64,000 nt of DNA from Aestuariivivens sediminicola (GTDB taxonomy: Bacteria; Bacteroidota; Bacteroidia; Flavobacteriales; Flavobacteriaceae). The stretch spans positions 248,001 through 312,000 of the forward strand of contig NZ_JAKMCM010000001.1 in the NCBI RefSeq assembly GCF_022662015.1, written 5' to 3'. The notes beneath the pieces were generated by a model. The model worked only from the letters and a program-made list of their open reading frames with translations. It was not told the DNA's origin and did no database searches. This document shows, piece by piece, positions 9,419-18,093 of the stretch. Positions within the stretch are counted from its first letter, which is position 1. Every line of letters starts with the position of its first letter. A program made the translations under genes and the position numbers.

Positions 9419-10372
9419 TTAGTTCTTATGAGCATCGATAAATTCTCGTATGGCCTTGATCACTGCCGGTCTGTTATCATTAAGAGAAAAGTGTCCGGCA
9501 TCCGGTATAACCACAAAACGGGCATCCTTCACCAACCGACTGAGCCGCTTCACCGTCTCCGGACGGGCCTCGTCAAACTCACCTGTGGTGAACAAGGTTG
9601 GCACCTTTACTTTTTCGAGGCTTTGTACATTATCGTAATTCCTCAAGGTGCCTCGAGCAGTGAATTCACTCGGCCCCCACATATAATTGTAAATAAAGGT
9701 GTTTCTATTGGAGGGGACGGTATCATAAGGATGTTTGACAAATGCTTTTCTGCGACCATGCTTACGCGCAAAGAAACTATTGGCAGCAGCATATGCCGCT
9801 GTGTCAAAGAGACTGTCCCGTTCAGCGATACGAATGGCAGTCTGTATGGAATCCGGCAGTTTTGCAATGAGTGCCTCGGCATCCTCTGTCCAAATCGGGG
9901 TACTAAAATAGGGGCTGTTGAATATAATCCCCTTAACCCCTTCAGGATATCGGGTATAATACTCCAGCGCCAGGGCTGCGCCCCAGGAACTGCCAACCAA
10001 ATAAAATTCGTTTAATTTCAATTCTGTCCTTATGGCTTTTACCTGCTCTACGAACTTGTCTACTTTCAGTAATGACGTATCCTGATGATGCTCAGATCGC
10101 CCTGTGCCCAATTGATCGAACAGGACGACCGGATGCGTTTTCGCTATTTCGGATAAATTGTAATAACTTCTGCTCGTCCCTCCAGGGCCGCCATGCAGGC
10201 ATAACAAAGGTGTTTTATCCCCTTCACCCATTATACCGTACCAGATTTTTCCGCCTTCTACCCTTACAAATCCTTCCCCCTGACGGAGGACAGGGTTTGA
10301 TGGCTTTGGATTGAAGGTACAGGCCGAAAGAAACAGTAGCAACAGGATACAGTAGTTTGAAGTGTTCATCAT
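9419..10372 (-). CDS. Lipoprotein alpha/beta hydrolase, proline iminopeptidase family
   Basis: Serine peptidase of the prolyl aminopeptidase family, predicted to remove N-terminal proline or similar residues from peptides. It shows HGGPGG (oxyanion region), DQLGTGRS, the nucleophile elbow GSSWGAAL, an acid in TGEFDEA and the catalytic His in DAGHFS. Start 10372 (or the adjacent ATG 10369) was chosen because it gives a compact lipoprotein signal ending LFLSAC; the longer frame to 10456 adds an implausible N-terminus. Lipidation places the enzyme in the envelope, unlike the usual cytoplasmic prolyl aminopeptidases. The upstream gene is 84 bases away on the same strand. Confidence 0.85.
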   Translation of the reverse strand: MMNTSNYCILLLLFLSACTFNPKPSNPVLRQGEGFVRVEGGKIWYGIMGEGDKTPLLCLHGGPGGTSRSYYNLSEIAKTHPVVLFDQLGTGRSEHHQDTSLLKVDKFVEQVKAIRTELKLNEFYLVGSSWGAALALEYYTRYPEGVKGIIFNSPYFSTPIWTEDAEALIAKLPDSIQTAIRIAERDSLFDTAAYAAANSFFARKHGRRKAFVKHPYDTVPSNRNTFIYNYMWGPSEFTARGTLRNYDNVQSLEKVKVPTLFTTGEFDEARPETVKRLSRLVKDARFVVIPDAGHFSLNDNRPAVIKAIREFIDAHKN

Positions 10373-10456
10373 TATTATGATTTTGAAAAGTTTAACATCC
10401 TCACCAGAGCTTACCAATTTTGTGTTTATGGCCAACAAGCGATAAGGGCTAACCAA

Positions 10457-10993
10457 TTACAAATCACTGGTTTCATATTTCAACAGCGCTTCATACGGAT
10501 CGCCCTGCAGGCCCAACACCCGTGCGAAAGCCGGTTCTGTCTTCAGCCCTGCCGCTTTCAGACGCATAATTTCTGTTCTAAAGGTATCGTCATGCGAGTT
10601 TAGAATTTTATGCTCAATCAGCATGTGCCGATAGGCCCTTTGGTTGACACTGGGGCAATCCTGACCAAAAATTTCTATCTTAAAACCACCTGACTGAAAG
10701 GTTGCAACTGTTGCCACGAGCTCATTCTGCCCGATTGTTTGTATTTTGAAATTGCTCTTATTTCCAAATAGTGCCTTTAATGTCTCAGCAAATGCAACAT
10801 GATCGGAACACCGGCAAATAATATCCAGATCACTCTCCGGAAGGTCTATACCAATGGGAATAGTTCCTGTCAATATAGGATTATAATCGCGCAGGTGTTC
10901 AAAAATTGATAAGCCGGTCAATTCTTCATAAGCGCTCTGCTGACGCCTATTGCCATACTTGAGGTATTCGATATGTGTAAAATCTATATGCAA
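10457..10993 (-). CDS. DUF4269 protein (nucleotidyltransferase-like)
   Basis: A 178-residue cytoplasmic protein of the DUF4269 family. The stretch GTIPIGIDLPESDLDI resembles the active-site region of the nucleotidyltransferase fold (G...D.D), and the C-terminal EHKILN/LKAAGLKTEPAF part is typical of the family. No function is established for these proteins; a nucleotidyltransferase or nucleic-acid-related activity is only inferred from the fold. It sits upstream of the aminopeptidase on the same strand with no other evident link. Confidence 0.85.
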   Translation of the reverse strand: MHIDFTHIEYLKYGNRRQQSAYEELTGLSIFEHLRDYNPILTGTIPIGIDLPESDLDIICRCSDHVAFAETLKALFGNKSNFKIQTIGQNELVATVATFQSGGFKIEIFGQDCPSVNQRAYRHMLIEHKILNSHDDTFRTEIMRLKAAGLKTEPAFARVLGLQGDPYEALLKYETSDL

Positions 10994-11091
10994 GGCTATG
11001 TCATGACGAACATCAGTAATGTGTATGTCTGTGTTACGGATCTAAGGTGTCGTAATTAAATTTTAGTCGGTGATCTCTCAGTTATCGTACT

Positions 11092-11114
11092 ATGCGCGAC
11101 GCCTTATTGCGCAT
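11092..11114 (-). terminator. Weak hairpin downstream of the 11134-11817 lipoprotein gene
   Basis: ATGCGC and GCGCAT pair around an 11-base loop just after the lipoprotein gene. There is no T-run, so a role as terminator is uncertain. Confidence 0.25.
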
Positions 11115-11133
11115 GGTCTGTTGGTCTTTCCGA

Positions 11134-11817
11134 TCATTCTGTTTCTTCAGGCAACGGTGTAATCATGATATGTGCCTTATGTGTTCCGGGATTCATAATC
11201 CAGGGATGGTTGGAGCTTAGAGGTATTTTCGGAAGCCCGGTCGATTCGGAGGTCGCGAATGGTAAATAGACCACATAGCGGTATTGGGCCCCTTCCACTT
11301 TAAACGTCTGTGGGTCATACATGTTATTTGAACCGGAATAGATATGTAGTGTAGTTCCCGGTTGCCCCATAGCCAACTTACCCGATTTGACCTCCTCTTC
11401 CCGAATTTCGAAGATTTCAGTTGCTGTCTTTCCCTGGGCTTTGAGTTCTCGTCCTCTGGCCATAAAGGGTTCCAGGTCCTTGTGGTAGCAGGCCGCATGA
11501 AAACCCGGTCTGTTAGGATCGTCTGCAAGAACAATAAATTCGTTATCTCCTTCTTTGATTGTTACAAATTCACCGACCTTATTATAGCCTATTACTTTGC
11601 ACCCTGCTCTGCTTTCTTTTGGAGCAGCCATTAAGGAGGTCGCTATTAAAGCTTCATCAGTATCTATAGGAACGAATTGTTTTTCAAGCGCCGCTGAAGT
11701 GGTATCCGCCACTACTTCTGCTTCTGAGGAGGTCTCCGTGGTAGTTTTGGTCTTGTCTGAAGAATTACAGGAAATCATGATCCCTGTAAATACTAATGCT
11801 GAAATAATTTTATTCAT
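11134..11817 (-). CDS. Lipoprotein of unknown function
   Basis: About 227 residues with a lipoprotein signal (MNKIISALVF to MISC). A Thr/Ser/Glu-rich linker of about 25 residues follows, then a globular domain with two cysteines (RAGCKVIG and HAACYHKD). Motifs such as DDPNRPGFHAACYH, GKLAMGQPGT and HPWIMNPGTHKAHIMI look like a conserved periplasmic domain that I cannot name. Start 11817 is preferred over 11826 because it gives the standard short n-region. No operon partner is evident; the DUF4269 gene follows 140 bases downstream. Confidence 0.8.
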   Translation of the reverse strand: MNKIISALVFTGIMISCNSSDKTKTTTETSSEAEVVADTTSAALEKQFVPIDTDEALIATSLMAAPKESRAGCKVIGYNKVGEFVTIKEGDNEFIVLADDPNRPGFHAACYHKDLEPFMARGRELKAQGKTATEIFEIREEEVKSGKLAMGQPGTTLHIYSGSNNMYDPQTFKVEGAQYRYVVYLPFATSESTGLPKIPLSSNHPWIMNPGTHKAHIMITPLPEETE

Positions 11818-11826
11818 TTTTTTCAA

Positions 11827-12141
11827 AATTTATTAATAATGTAACACTTGTTCAATTGCACACAACTTCTGGTATATTCAAAGTGGGCCACGTCCATTAA
11901 TTTTACTACAATATCGTCAATTTTATATAAATATATATTGCTAATCCCCGTGCCTAAACATTTGAAATTATAATCTCGCGTTCTTTTCACCCGCCAATAA
12001 CTCAAATGGCAACCAATTTTCTTTTGGCAACAAAAGACAGTTTGTATACTCGGAATAGCTACATGTCAGGTTATAGGCTTAGATGAAATTGACAATAACC
12101 GTCCCAATCTCGATTGCATTTAAGAATAGCCACTGTTATAT
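11827..12141. other. Intergenic region, no gene supported
   Basis: About 315 bases between two minus-strand genes. A small hairpin CTTTTG-gcaa-CAAAAG is at 12021-12036. A 60-codon minus-strand frame (11823-12005) shows no protein-like features. Nothing else is recognised. Confidence 0.4.
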
Positions 12142-14304
12142 TCAGTTTTTTGATTGATCTAGCTGTTTATTATATAAATTAATTTGTCTACTTACTAAAA
12201 AATGTTTGATTGCTTCAACGTCACTTTCCTCAAGAACATCAGCAAAAGAAGCCATTCCATTTTGAGAATAGATTCCCTTGAGGACAATATCATTTAACAG
12301 CCTATAAGTTGGTTCAGACAATTTAGCAAGGTTCGGGTATTGAGAATACCAGTTGTAATCGTATCCAGCTTGATGGCAACTTATACAATAGTTCTCAAAA
12401 ATGCTTTCCCCTTTACCAGCTAAAGTTTGGTCAATTTTCATGTTTGGTGGCTTAGGCACCGCTAAATTTGATGCTGCTGGTGGTAGTGGCGTCTTTTTCC
12501 CACCGAGCTTAAATGCAAGAATTCGACCATAATTTTGGTATTTACGAAACGCGGCCCGCTTATCCTTTGTTCCAAAGGCAAGGTCGTTACCTCCAAATCC
12601 TGCCATTACTGCAATGTATTGTTCTCCATTAATTGCGTATGTCATTGGAGCTGCCATTATCCCTGTCCCAGTTTCAATTTCTTTAAGTATCAAACCAGTT
12701 TCAGCATTGTATACTTTCAAATGACCGGTATTGGTTCCTTGAAAAACGAGATTACCGTTAGTCGAAAGAATACCGCCATTACCACCAGGAATCATATGTT
12801 CTATCTGCCACACCATTTTTTGTTCAACTGGATCCCACGCTTTTAAAATGTTTTTTCTCACAGTATCAGATTGTCCTTTCAAATATTTTCTAGTCGCCTC
12901 TGAAAAAGGAGGACCAGCACCACTGTAATCCAAACCAGTTCCAAAAGTCAATTTTTTAAATTTAAATGAATCTACGGATTTGTATATGAAAGGAGATACT
13001 ATTTCGGGTATATAGACCAAACCTGTTTGAGGGCTATAAGACATCGGTTGCCAACTATGACCACCCGCCAAAGAGGGTACCACTAGTTTAGGTTCATCTT
13101 TATACCATCCTTGCTCAGTTTTTACAGGTCTACCTGTTTTCAAATCTATATGACTGGCCCAGTTGGCTGCAGTGTACTTTTCGGCTGAAAGTAGTTCTCC
13201 AGTCTCACGGTCAATCACATAAAAAAACCCATTTTTAGGTGCTTGCATGAGTACTTTTCTCTCTTTACCACCAATCTCAAGATTTGCAAGAACAATATTC
13301 ATCGTATTTGTATAGTCCCAGATTTCCCCGGGTACCGCCTGATAATGCCAGACCAGCCTTCCGTTGTCAGGATTAATGGCGAGGATAGAGCACAGAAAAA
13401 GATTGTCACCGCCATTCGGGCTTCGAAACCAGATGGGGTAAGGAGAAGAATTACCTGTGCCAACATAAAGAAGATTGAGCTCAGGGTCGTACGCAAGTTC
13501 TCCCCAAACTGTACCTCCTCCAGCTGTCTCCCAATCTGAATTGATGTCCCATGTTTTAGAGGCCCATTCCATTTCCGGGTGCTCGAAAGCCTTACTTGGA
13601 TCTCCAGGAACTGTATAGAATCGCCAAACCTGTTCACCTTTTTCAAGGTCAAAGGCTGTGATATAACCGCGTACCCCAAATTCAGCTCCAGAATTACCAA
13701 TAACAACCACATCATTGGCTATTTGTGGCGGACCAGTAATCGTATAAGAGCGACTGCGGTCAGTAAAAGTATCCTTACGCCAAATAACCTTACCATTTTC
13801 GGCATCTAAACAGACTAAGTACCCATCAATAGTTCCTACATACACCTTTCCTTTCCAAACGGCTACTCCCCTATTAACTACATCACAACAAGCTCTTCGA
13901 TTATATGAGGCGTCTACAGTTGGATCATATCTCCAGATTTCTTCTCCTGATTTGGCGTTAAGTGCATAAACAACGCCCCAAGCTCCGGAAGTGAACATAA
14001 TGCCGTCAACTACGAATGGAGTCGCTTCTAAACCACGTGGTACCCGACCTCTCTTTGAACGGGCATCATACTCCCAAGCGAAGCCTAATTCAGATACATT
14101 TTGTTCATTAATCTGATCAAGTGGAGAGTGATGTTGTTGCATAAAGTTACGTCCAAGTGAGACCCAATTGTCGGATTCAGAATCTGCATTAAGCAGTCTC
14201 ATAGAATCTATCCAACCGGCTGGTTTTTCATTTTTTGAACACGTAAGAAAAGAAATGGAGAAATATAAAAGGAGAAGTAATGATGTTTTTTCAAGGTTCT
14301 TCAT
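12142..14304 (-). CDS. PQQ-dependent alcohol dehydrogenase-type quinoprotein fused to cytochrome c
   Basis: A 720-residue envelope quinohaemoprotein: an eight-bladed PQQ propeller (about 45-600) and a C-terminal cytochrome c (about 625-705). It oxidises an alcohol or similar substrate and passes electrons to its own haem. Visible are the vicinal Cys139-Cys140 (RACCD), Glu208 (GAEFGVRG), Asn285 (VGTGNSS), catalytic Asp330 (EIWDYTN), CISCH at 640-644 and a likely axial Met684 (NGMASF). Thr332 occupies the +2 position that is Asp in lanthanide-dependent relatives, so calcium is the likelier metal. The N-terminus looks like a lipoprotein signal (FLTC). No PQQ biosynthesis gene is present in the window. 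Confidence 0.92.
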   Translation of the reverse strand: MKNLEKTSLLLLLYFSISFLTCSKNEKPAGWIDSMRLLNADSESDNWVSLGRNFMQQHHSPLDQINEQNVSELGFAWEYDARSKRGRVPRGLEATPFVVDGIMFTSGAWGVVYALNAKSGEEIWRYDPTVDASYNRRACCDVVNRGVAVWKGKVYVGTIDGYLVCLDAENGKVIWRKDTFTDRSRSYTITGPPQIANDVVVIGNSGAEFGVRGYITAFDLEKGEQVWRFYTVPGDPSKAFEHPEMEWASKTWDINSDWETAGGGTVWGELAYDPELNLLYVGTGNSSPYPIWFRSPNGGDNLFLCSILAINPDNGRLVWHYQAVPGEIWDYTNTMNIVLANLEIGGKERKVLMQAPKNGFFYVIDRETGELLSAEKYTAANWASHIDLKTGRPVKTEQGWYKDEPKLVVPSLAGGHSWQPMSYSPQTGLVYIPEIVSPFIYKSVDSFKFKKLTFGTGLDYSGAGPPFSEATRKYLKGQSDTVRKNILKAWDPVEQKMVWQIEHMIPGGNGGILSTNGNLVFQGTNTGHLKVYNAETGLILKEIETGTGIMAAPMTYAINGEQYIAVMAGFGGNDLAFGTKDKRAAFRKYQNYGRILAFKLGGKKTPLPPAASNLAVPKPPNMKIDQTLAGKGESIFENYCISCHQAGYDYNWYSQYPNLAKLSEPTYRLLNDIVLKGIYSQNGMASFADVLEESDVEAIKHFLVSRQINLYNKQLDQSKN

Positions 14305-14734
14305 TTTCTATTGGTTTTTGATTTTATTAATATACAAAAAGGCCAACAAAAATTCAGTGTTGTCGAATTTAATATAACATGGAGTATATGCAAAGCAGAC
14401 AATTGTTGAGTTCAAACGTATCAAACCTTGACATTTTTGAAGAAAGCCGCACACCCCTTGAATTTAATACCTCCTTTCTCGTTTTAAATATTCATTGTTG
14501 TGACTTCACTTTTTCACCTTTCAACAATTCCTTGAAGCAGTTTAACCAATTCCACAGAAGTGGAACATTGGTCATATTGAATTTCAAAAATTCAAAAATG
14601 TGCTCGGGGAAACTTCCGGAGTATGGCCTTCCTTCACCCCTAATCAGTTCGGGTTCACACAGTGTGTTAACTCGGTGTAAGCCCAGTGTTTATAAGGCCT
14701 AAGAAAGATGCGGAAGAAATTGTAAACTCATGCT

Positions 14735-14777
14735 TATGTTTTCTCCATTTCCTGCCTATGTTTTCTCCATTTCCTGC
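14735..14777. repeat. Tandem duplication of a 21-base unit, period 22
   Basis: The unit TATGTTTTCTCCATTTCCTGC is present at 14735-14755 and again, identical, at 14757-14777 in the gap between the ATP-grasp and quinoprotein genes. It is a simple two-copy tandem repeat with no evident coding role. Confidence 0.9.
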
Positions 14778-14918
14778 GCATGAATTTTTGAATCCCCGGG
14801 CATCCCATTTTATAACTGAAACCTAACTGCCCATTAGGCCATGTTCACATTGTCAGCCTACTGACAAGTCTATATGCTATTTGCACGAACACCATTCGAA
14901 AACACCTTCAAGGTTGAT

Positions 14919-14947
14919 TAAAAAAGTCCCCTGCCAAGGAGATTTTT
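14919..14947 (-). terminator. Probable weak terminator of the ATP-grasp gene
   Basis: AAAAAgTCCCCT and AAGGAGATTTTT form an imperfect stem (one bulge, one mismatch) around GCC. On the minus strand it ends in a T-run, 70 bases after the ATP-grasp stop codon. Confidence 0.4.
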
Positions 14948-15018
14948 AATTGTCTATTTTGCCATGTCGATCAACTTTAATACCTGCTATTTTTAAAATC
15001 AAAATTGCGCCTGTCGGG

Positions 15019-16131
15019 TTAACCAATTGCTTTAAAATAGTCATTGAAATCAATCTCAAGAAGCCTTTTGATATTGGCATCACTTTCTTCAAGTGTATAA
15101 ACACCAAAGGCCAACTGCGTCTTATAGTCAAAACTGGTCTTGTTTAATATTTTGGTGAACGCGCTTTCCAACCTATTGAAATCCGGTTGTTGTAATCCTT
15201 TATCGATGCGCGTTCCGTTATAGGCAATAAAGAAGACAAAATTACTTTCGGGGTGGGCCTTCCATATGGCCTTCCAATCGGGACTTTGCTCATTTATAAA
15301 TCGCTCATAGGGATTCACTTTCAAGCTGTGATAGACCATATTTCCTAAACCCATTCCACCAAAACGCATGGCATTGATTTCAATAGGCACCAGGTGCCGT
15401 GCATATTTAAATTCGGAATGCAGGGCTATGTTCTTAACCTTTAATTTTTTGTTTAAACGGGTAAAGAAGGCTATTGCATCGTCGTATAACATCTCAAAAA
15501 TACGCCTATTCGTATAGTATATCATGTGTAAATAGTCGGTATGCTTCGGAAGTGGATGATAATATATATTGACAACATGCGGATGGCCTTCAGAGTCATA
15601 AAACATATCTACAGCGTACTCTTCACCTTCAATAAAATCCTCGAGAATGAATTCGCTCTGCGACAACACGCTCTCCGAAAATACGGATGAGTTGACTCCT
15701 ATTTCCGACTTCATTTCTTCAGCAACCAGGGCGAGGTCACTGTGTTCATCAATAATCTTGACGGCCGTACCAAAACAGCCCTTTATCGGTTTCAATACTT
15801 TCTTACCGGAGATCTGCAAGGTTCTGATATCCTCAAAATTGACCTCAGTAAAGGCCATGGAGGGATAGTCTTCCTGCAATAAGGCTCTGAACAGGTGCTT
15901 GTCTTTCATGGATAAGATGGCCCGCCTGGTTTCTTCATCGGTAATTCGTTTTAAAATGCTCTCGAGTGTCGCCTCTGAAGTCGTACAAATTTTATGGGGC
16001 TTCGTCAGATTGTCGTAGTCTTCTAAAAATGAACCCTCACTCATCCGTATAAGGCCCTCCGTTTCAGGAAGCGTTTCGAGCGTACCGGCCTCTGCACTGT
16101 CGGGGTAGACTAAATACAAGGTATGTTTCAT
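15019..16131 (-). CDS. Orphan ATP-grasp ligase-like enzyme
   Basis: A 370-residue cytoplasmic protein with an ATP-grasp core. ATP contacts are seen in KKVLKPIKGCFGTAVKI, the adenine-binding segment in LEDFIEGEEYAVDMF and the Mg-binding segment in PIEINAMRFGGMG (Glu and Asn). ATP-grasp enzymes join a carboxylate to an amine or thiol through an acyl-phosphate; the substrate is unknown here. The N-terminal 100 residues are not recognisable. There is no peptide precursor or other biosynthetic gene beside it; the upstream neighbour is a small lipoprotein with its own terminator, so this gene appears to be transcribed alone. Confidence 0.82.
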   Translation of the reverse strand: MKHTLYLVYPDSAEAGTLETLPETEGLIRMSEGSFLEDYDNLTKPHKICTTSEATLESILKRITDEETRRAILSMKDKHLFRALLQEDYPSMAFTEVNFEDIRTLQISGKKVLKPIKGCFGTAVKIIDEHSDLALVAEEMKSEIGVNSSVFSESVLSQSEFILEDFIEGEEYAVDMFYDSEGHPHVVNIYYHPLPKHTDYLHMIYYTNRRIFEMLYDDAIAFFTRLNKKLKVKNIALHSEFKYARHLVPIEINAMRFGGMGLGNMVYHSLKVNPYERFINEQSPDWKAIWKAHPESNFVFFIAYNGTRIDKGLQQPDFNRLESAFTKILNKTSFDYKTQLAFGVYTLEESDANIKRLLEIDFNDYFKAIG

Positions 16132-16177
16132 ATATGATTCTAAATATTAATGACCTGTTCTTTCCTATTTAAAGATA

Positions 16178-16212
16178 TAAAAAACCCCTTAACCGCATTT
16201 GGATAAGGGGTA
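16178..16212 (-). terminator. Rho-independent terminator
   Basis: ACCCCTTA (16184-16191) pairs with TAAGGGGT (16204-16211). On the minus strand it is followed by six T residues. It lies directly after the lipoprotein gene 16237-16782 and separates it from the ATP-grasp gene. Confidence 0.85.
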
Positions 16213-16236
16213 AGTCGTGTTACACTTCAAATGGTT

Positions 16237-16782
16237 TTATTCTTCTGCATTGGCCCCATCATCTTCTGACGCCTCTTCCTTTGTCATTAAATGTCTCAGA
16301 AGTCCTGTAAAATCACCATACACCTGCTGATAGACAATTTTTCCTTCATCGTTAAAATCGAAAGACTCGTATAGTTTGATCTTACCGGATCTGGCCTCGG
16401 TAGAATCGGTACCGGGTAAGGTCACTTCCCAGGTACTGTAATGTCTTACAGACCCATCAGGTGCCTTTGTTTCTGGATTGACACCGGGTAATAACACAGG
16501 CTCATTAAGCATTTTAAAATCAAAATAGTCCCATGTCCTTTTATCGGATGCCTTCATTTCTTCCAATGTAATGGTGTCTTTATCGGCGCCAAACATGGTT
16601 TCATACATAACAAAATCGTCTGCATAAACAGAATAGTCCATATCCTCATCTTGCCACTGCTGAAGATTCGCAAGTACAATTTTCGAGTTCTCCTCAAACT
16701 TTAATTGTGCAGAATTGTCAACCGTTTCCTGGCAGGACACAAAAAGTAATGCAATACAAAAGAAAGAACAAATGTTTTTCAT
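16237..16782 (-). CDS. Lipoprotein, probable NTF2-like fold
   Basis: A 181-residue lipoprotein (signal ending LFVSC, Cys17). The remainder alternates helices and strands in the manner of NTF2/SnoaL-like domains: a YADDFVMYE segment, a WDYFDFKM segment and paired strands ending KIKLYESFDFNDEGKI. The C-terminal tail is acidic. NTF2-like lipoproteins can bind small ligands or act as enzymes; no catalytic residue is assignable. It has its own terminator downstream. About 100 bases separate it from the DUF1501 gene upstream. Confidence 0.75.
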   Translation of the reverse strand: MKNICSFFCIALLFVSCQETVDNSAQLKFEENSKIVLANLQQWQDEDMDYSVYADDFVMYETMFGADKDTITLEEMKASDKRTWDYFDFKMLNEPVLLPGVNPETKAPDGSVRHYSTWEVTLPGTDSTEARSGKIKLYESFDFNDEGKIVYQQVYGDFTGLLRHLMTKEEASEDDGANAEE

Positions 16783-16881
16783 AGTTAATTGGTTTTAATG
16801 TTGAGCTTACAAGGTACGAAAAATAACAATCCCTTGTCATTTAACCCCTCTAATTATGCAATCAAATACACAAAAAAACCA

Positions 16882-18075
16882 TTAACCTAATACATCTAAT
16901 TTAGGGAAGGATTTGTTTAGAATGGTTTCATCGTCCACATGCAACCAGTCTCCTAATATGGAGGCGTAAATGGATCTGAAGTCCACAGTATAGATTAAGT
17001 CTCCATTGTCATCTAACCTCAACATGTTAGGTGATTCATTGTAAAAACCTGGGGCCTTTAACTTGTCGCCTATAAGGAAAACAGAATTGGCCGTTCCATG
17101 ATCGGTACCGGAGGCGGCATTTTCTTTTACACGCCTGCCAAATTCTGAAAATGTGAGTATCAAGGTATCCTTGAAGGTGTTATTTTGCTTCAAATCTTCA
17201 ACAAAAATTGCAATGGATTCACTGTACATCTTCAATAACCGCCCTTGCCTGTTCACCTGATTATTGTGGGTATCAAATCCTCCCATGGAAATATAATAGA
17301 CGGCCGTACTTAAATTAGAATTTATAAATTCAGCCGTTGTTTTAAGCTGATTGCCAAAGGGGTTATCAGGGTAGCTCAGCCGACTGCTGAAGGTTCTGGA
17401 CGTCTCATAAATGTAACTGGCCGACGATCGGGCCTCTATCATCGTTTTATAAAGGTATCCCAAATTATGTTCACTTAAATGTTCATCGGTCTGGTAGTTC
17501 AGTATCTTTTTAAAATAAGGGGTATGCGCATTTCTGAAAAGAATTTTCGGGTTTTTAGTGGCAATCCCATTGATGTGTTCGCCTTTCATGATTAAGGATA
17601 AGCTATCATCCAACTCAATACCGGCATACGGCATTTTACCATAGGTATCGATATATCTTCCCAGCCAACCCGAATTCAAATATTCGTTCGGACCACTAGC
17701 GGTGTGCCAGATATCGGTAGATCTGAAATGAGACCGGTTCGGATTCGGATATCCAACATTGTTTATTATGGTAACATATCCCTGATCGTAAAGCTCCTTC
17801 AAGGGCGCCAGATTTATATTGAATCCCAATTCGTCGTTGAGTCTCAACAGCACATTCTGACGAATCGAAATGTCCGGTCTGTTTCTGTAGTAAACATCAT
17901 TGGTATACGGTATCACGGTATTTAGACCGTCATTCCCCCCGGAAAGTTGAATGATCACCAATTTTTTTGGCCCTAATGTCTGCTGTGTAGTCTGCTCGAA
18001 GGCCTTAACAAAACTAGGGACATAGAACATGCCGCTGGCCAGCATGCTGTTTTTAATAAATTCCCTTCTCTTCAT
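16882..18075 (-). CDS. DUF1501 protein with Tat-like signal
   Basis: A 397-residue exported protein of the DUF1501 family, which is distantly related to the sulfatase/alkaline phosphatase fold. The N-terminus KRREFIKNSM is twin-arginine-like. Family motifs include VIIQLSGGNDGLNTV near residue 45, SMGGFDTHNNQ and FSEFGRR...TDHGTAN, with His and Asp residues typical of metal binding. The gene lies 18 bases downstream of the DUF1800 gene; the two families co-occur widely and are thought to act together, but their substrate is not established. A TatA-family gene is present elsewhere in the window (34988-35272). Confidence 0.92.
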   Translation of the reverse strand: MKRREFIKNSMLASGMFYVPSFVKAFEQTTQQTLGPKKLVIIQLSGGNDGLNTVIPYTNDVYYRNRPDISIRQNVLLRLNDELGFNINLAPLKELYDQGYVTIINNVGYPNPNRSHFRSTDIWHTASGPNEYLNSGWLGRYIDTYGKMPYAGIELDDSLSLIMKGEHINGIATKNPKILFRNAHTPYFKKILNYQTDEHLSEHNLGYLYKTMIEARSSASYIYETSRTFSSRLSYPDNPFGNQLKTTAEFINSNLSTAVYYISMGGFDTHNNQVNRQGRLLKMYSESIAIFVEDLKQNNTFKDTLILTFSEFGRRVKENAASGTDHGTANSVFLIGDKLKAPGFYNESPNMLRLDDNGDLIYTVDFRSIYASILGDWLHVDDETILNKSFPKLDVLG

Positions 18076-18093
18076 AATGGTAAGGTTTAATCA

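Larger units (their letters stand above)
14305..15018. other. Long intergenic region with a short tandem repeat
   Basis: About 714 bases between two minus-strand genes. A 107-codon plus-strand frame (14379-14702) has no recognisable domain. A perfect 21-base unit occurs twice at 14735-14777. The palindrome CACACTGTGTG lies near 14658. A weak terminator for the upstream ATP-grasp gene is at 14919-14947. The rest shows nothing recognisable. Confidence 0.45.

Noticed and set aside
9410-10015. 201-codon plus-strand frame
   Set aside because: Antisense to the lipoprotein aminopeptidase, whose catalytic motifs are intact.
14379-14702. 107-codon plus-strand frame in the long gap
   Set aside because: No domain, signal or promoter; Ser/Phe/Asn-rich translation typical of non-coding AT-rich DNA.
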